From Erwinia sp. S63 (GTDB lineage Bacteria > Pseudomonadota > Gammaproteobacteria > Enterobacterales > Enterobacteriaceae), in NCBI RefSeq assembly GCF_016625195.1, contig NZ_JACVUP010000007.1, positions 207,915 through 271,914 on the forward strand: a stretch of DNA of 64,000 nt, read 5' to 3'. Each line of letters starts with the position of its first letter. Position 1 is the stretch's first letter. A program made the translations under genes and the position numbers. The notes under the pieces were generated by a model that was given only the letters and a program-made list of their open reading frames with translations, did no database searches and was not told the DNA's origin. Below, in pieces: positions 48,360 through 61,853 of the stretch.

Positions 48360-49993
48360 CGCTGGGAGAAATTCGGCGCTTATACTTCATCATCAAGATC
48401 TTTCTCACCTATGGACTTGATGAACTGATCCCTCACATGCGCATCACGTTGCCGCTTCGTATCTGGCGACGTTGTATTTTCTGGATCCCCAACAAGCACA
48501 AAAATGAATCGACGGGCGTGCGCATTCGTCTGGCAATGGAACAGCTTGGGCCGGTCTGGATCAAATTTGGCCAGATGCTTTCGACGCGCCGCGATCTCTT
48601 CCCACCGGCCATCGCCGATGAACTGGCGGTGTTGCAGGACCGCGTGGCGCCTTTTGATGGTCTTAAAGCCCAACAGCAGATTGAACAATCCATTGGCGGT
48701 CCGGTTGACACCTGGTTTGACGACTTTGATATCAAGCCGCTGGCTTCTGCTTCGATTGCGCAGGTACACACCGCCACGCTGAAATCCAACGGTCGTGACG
48801 TGGTGATCAAGGTGATCCGCCCGGACATCCTGCCGGTGATCAAAGCCGACATGAAGCTGATCTACCGTATGGCGCGCTGGGTACCGCGTTTGCTGCCGGA
48901 TGGTCGCCGTCTGCGTCCGGTGGAAGTGGTGCGCGATTATGAAAAGACCTTGATTGATGAACTCAATCTGCTGCGCGAATCGGCGAACGCCATTCAGCTG
49001 CGTCGTAACTTTGAGCAGAGCCCGATGCTGTATGTGCCGGAAGTGTTCTCGGATTACTGCAGCGAATCGATGATGGTGATGGAGCGTATTTACGGCATTC
49101 CCATTTCTGATGTGGCGACGCTGGAGAAGCATGGTGTCAACATGAAGCTGCTGGCAGAACGCGGCGTGCAGGTGTTCTTCACCCAGGTTTTCCGCGATAG
49201 CTTCTTCCATGCAGACATGCACCCCGGCAACATCTTCGTCAGCTACGACCATCCAGAAGATCCGCAATACATCGCGATTGACTGCGGTATTGTCGGTTCG
49301 CTGAATAAAGAAGATAAGCGCTATCTGGCGGAAAACTTCATTGCCTTCTTTAACCGTGATTACCGCAAGGTAGCTGAACTGCACGTGGATTCTGGTTGGG
49401 TTCCGCCGGATACCAATGTAGAAGATTTTGAGTTCGCCATTCGTACCGTCTGTGAGCCGATTTTCGAGAAGCCGCTGGCTGAGATCTCATTTGGTCACGT
49501 GCTGCTGAACCTGTTCAACACCGCGCGCCGCTTCAATATGGAAGTGCAGCCGCAGCTGGTGCTGTTACAGAAAACGCTGCTCTACATCGAAGGTATTGGC
49601 CGTCAGCTTTATCCGCAGCTCGACCTGTGGAAAACCGCGAAGCCGTTCCTTGAAGACTGGATCAAAGATCAGATCGGCATTCCTGCGATTCTGCGCGCAG
49701 TGAAAGAGAAGGCGCCATTCTGGGCCGAAAAACTGCCGGAGTTGCCTGAACTGTTCTACGACAGCATGCGTCAGCATAAATTATTGCAGCACAGCGTCGA
49801 TAAACTGGTCAGCGATATGAATGCGCAACGCACGCGCCATCACAAGGCACGTTATCTGTTTGGCGTAGGGGCTACACTGTTATTAAGTGGCACCGCAGTG
49901 CTGTTAAGTCGACCCGACTGGGATTTCTTCCCCGCCTTATTAATGGCCGCTGGCATCGTCACCTGGCTGATAGGCTGGCGCAAGACAAACTGA
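48356..49993 (+). CDS. ubiB: UbiB, atypical kinase/ATPase of ubiquinone synthesis
   Basis: 545-residue ADCK-family protein that supports ubiquinone synthesis, probably by helping to extract lipid precursors from the membrane. The family KxGQ motif is K70-F-G72-Q73. The kinase-like core continues with ASIAQVHTA (Ala-rich nucleotide loop), [11 protein letters not shown] and IDCGIVGSL. Two C-terminal membrane segments end the protein. Confidence 0.96.
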   Translation: MTLGEIRRLYFIIKIFLTYGLDELIPHMRITLPLRIWRRCIFWIPNKHKNESTGVRIRLAMEQLGPVWIKFGQMLSTRRDLFPPAIADELAVLQDRVAPFDGLKAQQQIEQSIGGPVDTWFDDFDIKPLASASIAQVHTATLKSNGRDVVIKVIRPDILPVIKADMKLIYRMARWVPRLLPDGRRLRPVEVVRDYEKTLIDELNLLRESANAIQLRRNFEQSPMLYVPEVFSDYCSESMMVMERIYGIPISDVATLEKHGVNMKLLAERGVQVFFTQVFRDSFFHADMHPGNIFVSYDHPEDPQYIAIDCGIVGSLNKEDKRYLAENFIAFFNRDYRKVAELHVDSGWVPPDTNVEDFEFAIRTVCEPIFEKPLAEISFGHVLLNLFNTARRFNMEVQPQLVLLQKTLLYIEGIGRQLYPQLDLWKTAKPFLEDWIKDQIGIPAILRAVKEKAPFWAEKLPELPELFYDSMRQHKLLQHSVDKLVSDMNAQRTRHHKARYLFGVGATLLLSGTAVLLSRPDWDFFPALLMAAGIVTWLIGWRKTN

Positions 49994-50030
49994 TTGTTTG
50001 CCTGGTGCAAATCGCGTAATGTCGCAGGCT

Positions 50031-50054
50031 AAAGCCCGAATTCATACGGGCTTT
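50031..50054 (+). terminator. Hairpin between ubiB and tatA
   Basis: AAAGCCCG (50031-50038) pairs with CGGGCTTT (50047-50054) around an 8-base loop, with only a short T content after it. It would separate ubiB from tatA transcription in part. Confidence 0.6.
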
Positions 50055-50103
50055 CTGTGCGTTTCAATTCAAAGTTTTTCACAGAATATTAGAGGCATAT
50101 CTC

Positions 50104-50349
50104 ATGGGCGGTATCAGTATTTGGCAATTGTTAATCATTGCCGTCATTGTTGTTCTTCTGTTCGGTACCAATAAACTTCGTAACCTGGGTTCGGATTTAG
50201 GTTCTTCCATTCGTGGCTTCAAAAAGGCCATGGGCGATGAAGACGATAAAAAGGATCAGCCGAAAGAGCAGGACGCTGACTTCAACGCCAAAACTCTGGC
50301 AGACAAACAGCAAACCTCGGCGAGTAAAGACGACGCCCGGGACAAGTAA
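50104..50349 (+). CDS. tatA: TatA, twin-arginine translocase pore subunit
   Basis: 81 residues: an N-terminal membrane helix (about 4-22), the [24 protein letters not shown] amphipathic helix with the conserved FG hinge, and an acidic flexible tail. First gene of tatABC; moves folded proteins across the inner membrane. Confidence 0.96.
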   Translation: MGGISIWQLLIIAVIVVLLFGTNKLRNLGSDLGSSIRGFKKAMGDEDDKKDQPKEQDADFNAKTLADKQQTSASKDDARDK

Positions 50350-50358
50350 GGGTTAACT

Positions 50359-50928
50359 GTGTTCGATATTGGTTTTAGTGAACTGGTATTGGTGTTCGTT
50401 ATCGGGCTGATCGTTCTTGGCCCGCAACGATTACCGGTTGCGGTGAAAACCGTCGTGGGCTGGATTCGGGCGATTCGCTCCCTGGCTGCTAACGTGCAAA
50501 ACGAACTGGCGCAGGAGTTGAAACTGCAGGAATTGCAGGACAGCCTGAAAAAGGTCGAGGAAGCGGGCCGTGGCTCACTGTCACCGGAACTGAAAGAGTC
50601 GATGGAAGAGTTACGCAAAACCGCCGATTCGATGAAGCGTTCTGTGCAGCAGAGCATCGATATCGAGAAAGCGGAAGATGAAGCGAACACCATTCATCAA
50701 CCGTCGTCTGCAGGCACCTCTTCTGCACCGGTAAGCCAGCCTCCGGTTACTCCCGCGGCGGCAGAGCATCAGGCCAGCGCACCGGCTCAGGCACCTCAGG
50801 CGGTGACAGTTGAACGTCAGGCCAGCGCTCCGGCTCAGGCTCCTCAACCGGTCACAGCAGAGGCTACGGCTCCTGTTCATACCGCGCAGAATGCGACGCC
50901 CACTCCCACCGTAAAAGATGAAAGATAA
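50359..50928 (+). CDS. tatB: TatB, twin-arginine translocase subunit (GTG start)
   Basis: 189 residues beginning [26 protein letters not shown], with GTG at 50359 nine bases after tatA. The membrane helix and amphipathic helix are followed by a long Pro/Ala/Gln-rich tail, which contains a 16-residue tandem duplication (50764-50811 and 50812-50859) with core [10 protein letters not shown]. With TatC it binds twin-arginine signal peptides. Confidence 0.96.
   Translation: MFDIGFSELVLVFVIGLIVLGPQRLPVAVKTVVGWIRAIRSLAANVQNELAQELKLQELQDSLKKVEEAGRGSLSPELKESMEELRKTADSMKRSVQQSIDIEKAEDEANTIHQPSSAGTSSAPVSQPPVTPAAAEHQASAPAQAPQAVTVERQASAPAQAPQPVTAEATAPVHTAQNATPTPTVKDER
50764..50859 (+). repeat. 48-bp tandem duplication in the tatB tail
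   Basis: Two adjacent 48-base units encode [16 protein letters not shown] and [16 protein letters not shown]. The copies differ at several third-codon positions, so the duplication is not very recent. Confidence 0.85.
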
Positions 50929-50930
50929 AC

Positions 50931-51698
50931 ATGGCCGTTGAAGATACCCAACCGCTCATCAGCCACCTGATTGAGCTGCGTAAGCGTTTGCTGAACTGCA
51001 TCATTGCGGTGTTTGCTATCTTTTTGTGCCTGGTTTATTTCGCCAACGACATCTATCACTTGGTGGCCTCGCCGCTGATTAGCCAGATGCCGGCCGGCGC
51101 CAGCATGATTGCCACCGATGTGGCTTCACCGTTCTTCACCCCGATTAAGCTCACTATCATCGTCTCGGTGTTTCTTGCCGTGCCAGTGATTTTGTATCAG
51201 GTTTGGGCGTTTGTGGCACCCGCGCTGTATCGCCATGAGCGTAAGCTGGTGATGCCGTTACTATTCTCCAGCACGTTGCTGTTCTACGTTGGCGTGGCCT
51301 TTGCGTACTTCATCGTGTTCCCGCTGGCATTTGGCTTCTTCGCCAAAACCGCCCCGCAGGGCGTCACCATCGCTACTGATATCACCAACTACCTCGACTT
51401 CGTCATGACTATCTTCATGGCGTTTGGTGTGGCGTTTGAGGTGCCGATTGCGATTGTGCTGCTGTGCTGGACCGGCATTACCTCGCCAGAAGATTTGAAA
51501 AAGAAACGTCCTTACATGCTGGTTGGCGCGTTCGTTGTTGGGATGTTGCTCACACCGCCGGATGTTTTCTCGCAAACTTTGCTCGCTATTCCGATGTACT
51601 GCCTGTTTGAAGTCGGCGTATTCTTCTCCCGTTACTATGTGGGTAAAGGACGCAAGGCGTCAGATTCAGAGGATGAGGAACAGAATACCGAATCCTAA
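50931..51698 (+). CDS. tatC: TatC, twin-arginine translocase receptor
   Basis: 255 residues with six membrane helices. Typical N-terminus [16 protein letters not shown] with the conserved Glu, FTPIKLT and the [12 protein letters not shown] loop are present. It starts two bases after tatB. Confidence 0.97.
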   Translation: MAVEDTQPLISHLIELRKRLLNCIIAVFAIFLCLVYFANDIYHLVASPLISQMPAGASMIATDVASPFFTPIKLTIIVSVFLAVPVILYQVWAFVAPALYRHERKLVMPLLFSSTLLFYVGVAFAYFIVFPLAFGFFAKTAPQGVTIATDITNYLDFVMTIFMAFGVAFEVPIAIVLLCWTGITSPEDLKKKRPYMLVGAFVVGMLLTPPDVFSQTLLAIPMYCLFEVGVFFSRYYVGKGRKASDSEDEEQNTES

Positions 51699-51741
51699 CC
51701 AGGCATCCCCGCACGCGAGCGGGATGAGCGTTAAGAATCTA

Positions 51742-51767
51742 AACCGCCCACACATTGGGCGGTTTTT
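51742..51767 (+). terminator. Terminator after tatABC
   Basis: AACCGCCC (51742-51749) pairs with GGGCGGTT (51757-51764) around a 7-base loop, continuing into T. It lies just before tatD, whose ribosome site follows it. Confidence 0.85.
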
Positions 51768-51781
51768 ATTTGGGAGAAGAC

Positions 51782-52564
51782 ATGTTTGATATCGGTGTAA
51801 ACCTGACCAGCACGCAATTCGCAAAAGATCGCGAGCAGGTGGTTAAACGCGCGCGCGAAGCAGGCGTCACCGGCCTGCTGATTACCGGCACCAATGCGCT
51901 GGAGAGCCAGCAGGCACGCCAGCTTGCGGCACAACACGCGGGCTATTGCTGGTCAACTGCCGGGGTGCACCCGCATCACGCCAGTGAGTGGTCAGCGGAC
52001 ACGGCCAATACGCTGCGCCGTTTGGCTGAGCATGAGCAAGTGGTGGCGATTGGTGAATGCGGACTCGATTTTAATCGTAACCTCTCCGCGCACGATCAGC
52101 AGGAGTATGCTTTTGACGCGCAACTGGCGCTGGCGGCAGAGTTGCAGTTGCCGGTATTTCTGCACTGCCGTGAAGCGCACGATCGTTTTGTTGCGGTGTT
52201 AGAGCCATGGCTGCCGAAATTAACCGGCGCGGTAGTACATTGTTTTACCGGCACGCGTGATGAGCTGGAGTCGTGCCTGGCGCTGGGCTTATCGGTGGGG
52301 ATTACGGGCTGGGTGTGCGATGAGCGGCGTGGACTGGAGCTGCGGGAAATGCTGCCGCTGATTCCAACAGAGCGTCTGTTGCTGGAAACCGATGCGCCTT
52401 ATCTGCTACCGCGTGATATGCATCCACGGCCGCCTTCGCGTCGAAACGAGCCCTGTTTCCTGCCGCATATTGTGCAGCAGGTGGCGAACTGGCGTGGGGA
52501 AGAGGCTGAAGCGCTGGGTGCGCAGGTCAATCACAACGCACGTCAGCTGTTTAAACTGGTTTAA
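51782..52564 (+). CDS. tatD: TatD, metal-dependent DNase
   Basis: 3'-5' exonuclease of the amidohydrolase superfamily, active in DNA repair; not needed for Tat export. ATG 51782 follows GGGAGAAG and gives 260 residues, the E. coli length, starting [10 protein letters not shown]. Metal-site motifs: [31 protein letters not shown] and [10 protein letters not shown]. It ends convergent with rfaH and shares four bases with it. Confidence 0.94.
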   Translation: MFDIGVNLTSTQFAKDREQVVKRAREAGVTGLLITGTNALESQQARQLAAQHAGYCWSTAGVHPHHASEWSADTANTLRRLAEHEQVVAIGECGLDFNRNLSAHDQQEYAFDAQLALAAELQLPVFLHCREAHDRFVAVLEPWLPKLTGAVVHCFTGTRDELESCLALGLSVGITGWVCDERRGLELREMLPLIPTERLLLETDAPYLLPRDMHPRPPSRRNEPCFLPHIVQQVANWRGEEAEALGAQVNHNARQLFKLV

Positions 52565-53049
52565 AGCTTACGGAACTGTTTGTTGTCGACGCTGCGCATC
52601 ACTTGTTTGTTGAGCAGGTTAAGCAGTAACACCGAGCGGGTTTCGCCATCTGGTTCGGCAAAGATCGCGCGTAGCCCTTCAAAGGTCCCTTCGGTGATGA
52701 TCACTTCATCACCGCTTTGCGGCGTTTCCGGATCCAGCATAATTTGCGGCACATCGGTTTGCAGCGCTTCAATCACGTCACTGGAAACGGTGGCAGGTTG
52801 AGTGCCAAAGCGGACGAAGTGGCTGACGCCGCGCGTGCTGCTGATAGTGGTGGTATGAATCGCTTCCGGATCGAATTCGATAAACAGATAGTTGGGAAAC
52901 AGCGGCTCACTCACCGTGGTGCGTTTGCCGCGCACAATCTTTTCCAGAGCGATCATTGGGCTGAGGCAATTCACCTCTTGCCGCTCAAGATGCTCTTTCG
53001 CGCGCAACAGCTGTCCACGTTTGCAATAGAGTAAGTACCAGGATTCCAT
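52561..53049 (-). CDS. rfaH: RfaH, operon-specific transcription antiterminator
   Basis: NusG paralogue recruited at ops elements to extend transcription and couple translation in LPS, capsule and secretion operons. The frame extends further upstream, but the ATG at 53049 gives the family start [14 protein letters not shown] and 162 residues, exactly the E. coli length. The C-terminal domain that refolds from alpha to beta (from about residue 115) is present. Confidence 0.96.
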   Translation of the reverse strand: MESWYLLYCKRGQLLRAKEHLERQEVNCLSPMIALEKIVRGKRTTVSEPLFPNYLFIEFDPEAIHTTTISSTRGVSHFVRFGTQPATVSSDVIEALQTDVPQIMLDPETPQSGDEVIITEGTFEGLRAIFAEPDGETRSVLLLNLLNKQVMRSVDNKQFRKL

Positions 53050-53265
53050 AACTGCTCCCAAATATTGGACGCTAAGAATAACAAACCTGCTGTCAGAGTT
53101 ATAGCGCATCGGCCAGTGGAAACGCGGCTGTGAAATAAAAATCACTACGAATTTTCCGATTGGTGCGGCTTATTAACGCTTTCTTGCAAGAAAATTGACG
53201 GCTGATGACCATCTGTATCAGACTCCTTCCCCATCTTTCGCTTGAATTTGAAAAAGGACTGGCTG

Positions 53266-53997
53266 ATGGAACTGTTCTTATTAAGCAACGGCAAAGTGGC
53301 TGATGATGCGCCACTGCTGAGCTACGCTCACCCCCAACTGCACGCGATGATTGCGCAGCGCGGCATTACGTCGGCGGTGCTGGTGCCTTATGCCATTATT
53401 CGTGGCGACCATGCGCAGCGTGCACAAGACCTGTCTGACTCATTGGGTATTCAGGTGCGCACCGTACACGAGTTTGACTCCCCGGTGGCCGCGATTGACC
53501 AGGCGGAGTTGATCCTGGTGAGCGGCGGCAACACCTGGTTCCTTAATCAGATGCTGCATGAGCATGGGCTGATCGTGGCGATTCAGCGTGCTGTGCGCGA
53601 ACGAGATGTGCCTTATGTCGGATGGAGTGCCGGTTGTAATGTGGCTACGCCATCGATCCGTACCACCAACGATATGCCGGTGCGCAGCAGCGTGGTCTTG
53701 CCCGCATTAGGCCTGTTCCCGGTGCAGATCAATCCGCACTATCTGGATGCTCACGTCAGCGGGCATATGGGGGAGACGCGAGATGAGCGTCTGGCTGAGT
53801 TCTGTGCGGTCAACCCGCATGAGTCAGTGATTGCCCTGCGTGAAGCGAGTTTCCTGCACGTCAGCGAAAATCGCCTGCGTTATTACAGCGCCCGTGGCGA
53901 AGATTTTAAAGTATTCCGTCACGGTGAATCGATTGCTGCACATCACGACGTGCTGGCGATCCAATCGCTGGTGCCGTTCTCCTGCCAGCCAGCTTGA
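53266..53997 (+). CDS. pepE: PepE, peptidase E (aspartyl dipeptidase)
   Basis: Cytosolic S51 peptidase that cleaves Asp-X dipeptides. ATG 53266 after AAGGA gives 243 residues (E. coli 229). Catalytic residues of the family are visible: nucleophile S121 in GWSAGCN, D136 in RTTNDMP and H158 in INPHYLD. Similarity to E. coli PepE is clear but moderate, so a divergent paralogue is possible. In E. coli pepE is elsewhere in the chromosome; here it sits between rfaH and ubiD. Confidence 0.85.
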   Translation: MELFLLSNGKVADDAPLLSYAHPQLHAMIAQRGITSAVLVPYAIIRGDHAQRAQDLSDSLGIQVRTVHEFDSPVAAIDQAELILVSGGNTWFLNQMLHEHGLIVAIQRAVRERDVPYVGWSAGCNVATPSIRTTNDMPVRSSVVLPALGLFPVQINPHYLDAHVSGHMGETRDERLAEFCAVNPHESVIALREASFLHVSENRLRYYSARGEDFKVFRHGESIAAHHDVLAIQSLVPFSCQPA

Positions 53998-54071
53998 ACC
54001 ACAAACCACAACACGCCAGCGTGAATCAGACCTATAATGGCCCATTCACTCTGGCCGGAAGCTAACGCCGC

Positions 54072-55556
54072 ATGAAATATCAGGATTTACGAGACTTCCT
54101 CGCGTTGCTGGAGCAGCGCGGTGAGTTAAAGCGCATCACTCAGGAGATCGATCCTGAGCTGGAGATGACCGAAATTGCCGATCGCACTCTGCGTGCCGGC
54201 GGTCCGGCGCTGCTGTTTGAGAACCCGAAAGGGTACGACATGCCCGTATTGTGCAACCTGTTCGGCACTCCCAAGCGTGTGGCGATGGGCATGGGGCAGG
54301 AAGATGTCAGTGCCCTGCGCGAAGTGGGCAAGCTGCTGGCGTTTTTGAAAGAACCCGAGCCGCCAAAAGGCTTCCGCGATCTGTTCGATAAGATGCCGCA
54401 GTTCAAACAAGTGCTGAACATGCCGACTAAGCGCCTGCGCAATGCGCCGTGTCAGGAAGAAGTGTTCAGCGGTGATGATGTCGACCTGTCGCGCATCCCG
54501 GTAATGAAGTGCTGGCCGGGCGATGCCGCGCCATTGATTACCTGGGGTTTGACCGTCACTCGCGGTCCGCACAAAGAGCGCCAGAATCTGGGTATTTATC
54601 GCCAGCAGGTGATTGGCAAGAATCGTCTCATCATGCGCTGGCTGTCTCATCGCGGTGGCGCACTGGATTTCCAGGAGTGGTGCAAAGCCCATCCGGGTGA
54701 ACGCTTCCCGGTATCCGTGGCGCTGGGCGCCGATCCGGCCACGATTCTTGGCGCCGTGACGCCAGTGCCGGATACGCTGTCAGAGTATGCCTTTGCCGGT
54801 TTGCTGCGCGGCAACAAAACCGAAGTGGTGAAGTGCCTGTCGAACGAGCTTGAAGTGCCTGCCAGTGCAGAAATCGTGCTGGAAGGTTATATCGAGCCGG
54901 GCGATATGGCACCAGAGGGTCCTTACGGCGATCACACGGGCTACTACAATGAAGTAGATAGCTTCCCGGTGTTTACCGTGACGCACGTAACGCAACGCCG
55001 TAACCCGATTTATCATTCAACCTATACCGGTCGTCCGCCGGATGAACCTGCGGTATTGGGTGTGGCGCTGAATGAAGTGCTGGTGCCGATTCTGATTAAG
55101 CAGTTCCCGGAGATTGTCGATTTCTATCTGCCGCCGGAAGGTTGCTCGTATCGCCTCGCGGTGGTGACGATCAAGAAGCAGTATGCCGGGCATGCCAAGC
55201 GCGTGATGTTTGGCGTCTGGTCTTTCCTGCGCCAGTTTATGTACACCAAGTTTGTGATTGTGTGCGATGACGACGTTAACGCACGCGACTGGAACGACGT
55301 AATTTGGGCTATCACCACGCGGATGGATCCGGCGCGCGATACCGTGATGGTGGAGAACACGCCTATCGATTATCTCGACTTCGCCTCACCGGTTTCCGGT
55401 TTGGGCTCGAAGATGGGGCTCGATGCCACCAACAAGTGGCCTGGTGAAACCACACGTGAGTGGGGCACGCCGATCGTCAAGGATCCGGCAGTGACCGCGC
55501 GCATTGATGCAATTTGGGATGAGTTAGCTATCTTTGCCGAGCCGCCGCAGCGCTAA
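54072..55556 (+). CDS. ubiD: UbiD, 3-octaprenyl-4-hydroxybenzoate decarboxylase
   Basis: Prenylated-FMN-dependent decarboxylase in ubiquinone synthesis, working with UbiX. 494 residues (E. coli 497), with N-terminal [22 protein letters not shown], the cofactor-region [18 protein letters not shown], and the Glu-rich [12 protein letters not shown] that includes catalytic acids. Followed closely by fre. Confidence 0.97.
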   Translation: MKYQDLRDFLALLEQRGELKRITQEIDPELEMTEIADRTLRAGGPALLFENPKGYDMPVLCNLFGTPKRVAMGMGQEDVSALREVGKLLAFLKEPEPPKGFRDLFDKMPQFKQVLNMPTKRLRNAPCQEEVFSGDDVDLSRIPVMKCWPGDAAPLITWGLTVTRGPHKERQNLGIYRQQVIGKNRLIMRWLSHRGGALDFQEWCKAHPGERFPVSVALGADPATILGAVTPVPDTLSEYAFAGLLRGNKTEVVKCLSNELEVPASAEIVLEGYIEPGDMAPEGPYGDHTGYYNEVDSFPVFTVTHVTQRRNPIYHSTYTGRPPDEPAVLGVALNEVLVPILIKQFPEIVDFYLPPEGCSYRLAVVTIKKQYAGHAKRVMFGVWSFLRQFMYTKFVIVCDDDVNARDWNDVIWAITTRMDPARDTVMVENTPIDYLDFASPVSGLGSKMGLDATNKWPGETTREWGTPIVKDPAVTARIDAIWDELAIFAEPPQR

Positions 55557-55587
55557 AGGCGGCAGAAAACCATAAAAAAGGGCACGT

Positions 55588-56289
55588 ATGACGACGTTAA
55601 GCTGCAAAGTGACTTCTGTCGAAGCGATTACGGACACGGTTTACCGCGTCCGTTTGATACCGGCCGCGGATTTTAGCTTCCGCGCAGGGCAATATCTGAT
55701 GGTGGTGATGGATGAGCGCGATAAGCGTCCGTTTTCGCTGGCTTCAACGCCAATGGAAAAAGACATTGTTGAGCTGCACATCGGCGCTTCCGATCTTAAC
55801 CTCTACGCGATGGCGGTGATGGATCGCATCAAAAACGATCGTCAAATCACCGTGGATATGCCGCATGGTGATGCCTGGCTACGTGAGGACAGTGATCGTC
55901 CGATCATTCTGATCGCAGGTGGCACCGGCTTCTCCTATGCACGTTCGATTCTGCTGACGGCGCTGGCACAGCAGCCTGACCGCGATATCGCCATTTACTG
56001 GGGCGGCCGTGAATTGATGCATTTGTATGATCTGGATGAGTTGAACGCCCTGGCGGTCAAGCATCCTAATCTCAAGGTGATTCCGGTGGTGGAACAGCCC
56101 GCAGAGGGTTGGGAAGGACGCAGTGGCACGGTGTTGACCGCCGTGATGCAGGACTATGAAACTCTCAGCGAGCACGATATTTATATCGCGGGCCGCTTTG
56201 AGATGGCAAAGATTGCACGTGAGCGTTTTTGTGCGGAACGTGGTGCAGTTGAAGCGCAGATGTTTGGCGATGCGTTTGCCTTCATCTGA
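55588..56289 (+). CDS. fre: Fre, NAD(P)H-flavin reductase
   Basis: Reduces free flavins using NAD(P)H, supplying electrons for ferric iron reduction and oxidative systems. 233 residues, the E. coli length. Flavin-binding RPFSLAS (about 48-54) and nucleotide-binding [12 protein letters not shown] (about 111-122) and YWGGR are present. It starts 31 bases after ubiD. Confidence 0.96.
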   Translation: MTTLSCKVTSVEAITDTVYRVRLIPAADFSFRAGQYLMVVMDERDKRPFSLASTPMEKDIVELHIGASDLNLYAMAVMDRIKNDRQITVDMPHGDAWLREDSDRPIILIAGGTGFSYARSILLTALAQQPDRDIAIYWGGRELMHLYDLDELNALAVKHPNLKVIPVVEQPAEGWEGRSGTVLTAVMQDYETLSEHDIYIAGRFEMAKIARERFCAERGAVEAQMFGDAFAFI

Positions 56290-56293
56290 GTCA

Positions 56294-56316
56294 AAAAGCC
56301 CGCCCGAAAGGGCGGG
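56294..56316 (-). terminator. Terminator of the fadBA operon
   Basis: A perfect 7-bp CCCGCCC/GGGCGGG stem with a 4-base loop. On the minus strand it is followed by CTTTTTG, so it best serves fadA; it may also stop fre transcripts. Confidence 0.85.
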
Positions 56317-56334
56317 AACACGTGCTTCAACGTA

Positions 56335-59692
<3,358 letters not shown>

Positions 59693-59719
59693 GTCCGTCT
59701 CCTGAAACCGCGAAAGGTG

Positions 59720-59736
59720 ATCTGGTCATACCAGAT
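59720..59736. promoter_or_regulatory. FadR operator of fadBA
   Basis: ATCTGGTCATACCAGAT is a 17-bp palindrome, symmetric except at the centre, 27 bases before the fadB start. It matches the FadR consensus (CTGGT-N3-ACCAG core), so fadBA should be repressed until long-chain acyl-CoA is present. Confidence 0.9.
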
Positions 59737-59878
59737 GAGTTGGAGTGTGGGCGGCATGTTAATTTTTTGCAAACGAGTCTTTGCTTATTTGATACGCCGA
59801 TCACAGCGAGTGCAGCACGGCAACAGACTTGAGGCTGTGCTACACTGCGGCCAATTTCGCGATATCGGAGACAAGTCC

Positions 59879-61210
59879 ATGGATTCACTGAAAACCCTGT
59901 ATCACGCGCATATCAATACGCTGCAACAGCGAGCGCAACAGGTGCTGGCACGCTTTAAACTTGATGCGATGTTGATTCACTCTGGCGAGCTGTTGACCGT
60001 TTTTCTCGACGATCACGACTACCCATTTAAGGTGAATCCGCAATTCAAGGCTTGGGTTCCTGTCACGCAAGTGCCTAACTGCTGGTTATGGATCGATGGC
60101 GTTAATAAGCCAAAGTTGTGGTTCTACTCGCCTGTGGATTACTGGCATAACGTCGAGCCATTGCCCAACAGCTTCTGGACTCAGGATGTTGAGGTGGTGG
60201 GCCTGAAAGATGCCGATGAGATTGGGCAACTGCTGCCGGCTCAGCGCGATAATGTGGCTTATATCGGACCTGTGCCCTCCCGCGCCACACAACTCGGCAT
60301 CAATAGCGATCGCGTGAATCCAAAAGGCGTGATCGACTTCCTTCATTACCATCGCAGCATCAAAACGGATTACGAACTGGCCTGTACGCGCGAAGCGCAG
60401 AAGCTGGCGGTAGCAGGACATCGTGCGGCAAAAGAAGCCTTCTTCTCAGGTATGAGTGAGTTCGATATCAACCAGGCGTATCTGACGGCGACTGGCCATC
60501 GTGATACGGATGTGCCCTACGGCAATATTATCGCGCTTAACGAACATGCTGCGGTGCTGCACTACACCAAGCTCGACCATCAACCACCGGCCAAGCGTCA
60601 AAGTTTCCTGATTGATGCGGGTGCGGAATACCTTGGTTACGCCGCAGACCTGACGCGCAGCTATGCGGCTCAAAGCAAATCGCGTTATGCCGAAATGGTA
60701 GAGGCGATGAATAAAGAAGAGCTGGCGCTGATTGCGACGTTGAAAGCGGGTGTGCGTTACACCGATTACCATTTGCAAATGCATCAGCGTATTGCCCGTC
60801 TATTGTTGAAGTTCGATTTGGTGAAAGGTCTGACCGAAGAGACGCTGGTGGCGGAAGACCTGACGGGTCCATTTATGCCGCACGGTTTGGGCCATCCGCT
60901 GGGCTTGCAGGTGCATGACGTCGCAGGCTTTATGCAGGATGACAATGGCACGCACCTGGCGGCACCATCACAGTATCCTTATCTGCGCTGTACCCGCGTA
61001 CTGGAGCCGGGCATGGTGCTGACCATCGAGCCAGGCTTCTACATTATCGATTCACTACTGGCAAAACTGCGTGGCGGCAAATACAGCCAGTACTTTGACT
61101 GGCAGGCGATCGACGCATTGAAACCGTACGGTGGTATTCGTATCGAAGATAATGTGGTGATCCATGCCAATCGCGTTGAAAACATGACGCGCGATCTGCA
61201 TCTGGCCTGA
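59879..61210 (+). CDS. pepQ: PepQ, Xaa-Pro dipeptidase (prolidase)
   Basis: Metal-dependent prolidase that splits X-Pro dipeptides. The frame extends back across the fadB promoter, but ATG 59879 with GGAGACA upstream gives 443 residues, the E. coli length. All five metal ligands sit at the family positions: D246, D257, H339, E384 and E423. It is divergent from fadB, and its stop overlaps the yigZ ATG by one base. Confidence 0.97.
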   Translation: MDSLKTLYHAHINTLQQRAQQVLARFKLDAMLIHSGELLTVFLDDHDYPFKVNPQFKAWVPVTQVPNCWLWIDGVNKPKLWFYSPVDYWHNVEPLPNSFWTQDVEVVGLKDADEIGQLLPAQRDNVAYIGPVPSRATQLGINSDRVNPKGVIDFLHYHRSIKTDYELACTREAQKLAVAGHRAAKEAFFSGMSEFDINQAYLTATGHRDTDVPYGNIIALNEHAAVLHYTKLDHQPPAKRQSFLIDAGAEYLGYAADLTRSYAAQSKSRYAEMVEAMNKEELALIATLKAGVRYTDYHLQMHQRIARLLLKFDLVKGLTEETLVAEDLTGPFMPHGLGHPLGLQVHDVAGFMQDDNGTHLAAPSQYPYLRCTRVLEPGMVLTIEPGFYIIDSLLAKLRGGKYSQYFDWQAIDALKPYGGIRIEDNVVIHANRVENMTRDLHLA

Positions 61211-61827
61211 TGGATGCGTACGATATTCCCGCTGAGGCTGTGAGCCTCAGTGAGGAAACCATTAAGAAAAGCCGCTTTATTACTTATCTGGCGCATACCG
61301 TTGGCGTTGAGGCGGCGCGTGCTTTTGTCCAGCAGGTGAAGTTGGAACATCCTGCGGCGCGCCATCACTGCTGGGCGTGGGTTGCCGGTGCGCCGGATGA
61401 TTCGCAGCAGCTGGGTTTCTCCGATGATGGTGAGCCTTCTGGCACGGCGGGCAAACCGATGCTGGCACAGTTGATGGGTAGCGGCGTCGGTGAAATTACC
61501 GCAGTGGTAGTGCGCTATTATGGCGGCATCATGCTGGGTACCGGTGGATTAGTGAAAGCGTATGGCGGCGGCGTGCAGCAGGGGCTGAAGCAACTGATGC
61601 GAGCGCGTAAAGTACCGATGCAATCTTTTACCTTGCAATGTGATTATGCCCAGTTGAGTGATATCGAGCGTCTGTTGCAACGCTTTGACGGCATCATTGA
61701 AGAGAGCCATTATCAGGATCGTATCGCGCTGCGTCTGGCGTTGCCGCATCCGCAAATTGATGGCTTTCGGCAAAACCTTTCTGATTACAGCCGGGGCGCG
61801 CTGACGCTCATCCCGCTGGACAAATAA
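61210..61827 (+). CDS. yigZ: YigZ, IMPACT-family protein
   Basis: 205-residue UPF0029/IMPACT protein. The N-terminal domain carries the conserved DDSQQLGFSDDGEPSGTAGKPML and VVVRYYGGIMLGTGGLVKAYGG; the C-terminal domain resembles EF-G domain V. Function in bacteria is not established. Overlaps pepQ by one base and precedes trkH by 26 bases. Confidence 0.93.
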   Translation: MDAYDIPAEAVSLSEETIKKSRFITYLAHTVGVEAARAFVQQVKLEHPAARHHCWAWVAGAPDDSQQLGFSDDGEPSGTAGKPMLAQLMGSGVGEITAVVVRYYGGIMLGTGGLVKAYGGGVQQGLKQLMRARKVPMQSFTLQCDYAQLSDIERLLQRFDGIIEESHYQDRIALRLALPHPQIDGFRQNLSDYSRGALTLIPLDK

Positions 61828-61853
61828 AAGCATCTGTTTAAAGGAACGGCTGA

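Noticed and set aside
48380..49384. Minus-strand ORF of 334 residues antisense to ubiB
   Set aside because: Shadow frame; no ribosome site or family motif, and ubiB is complete on the other strand.
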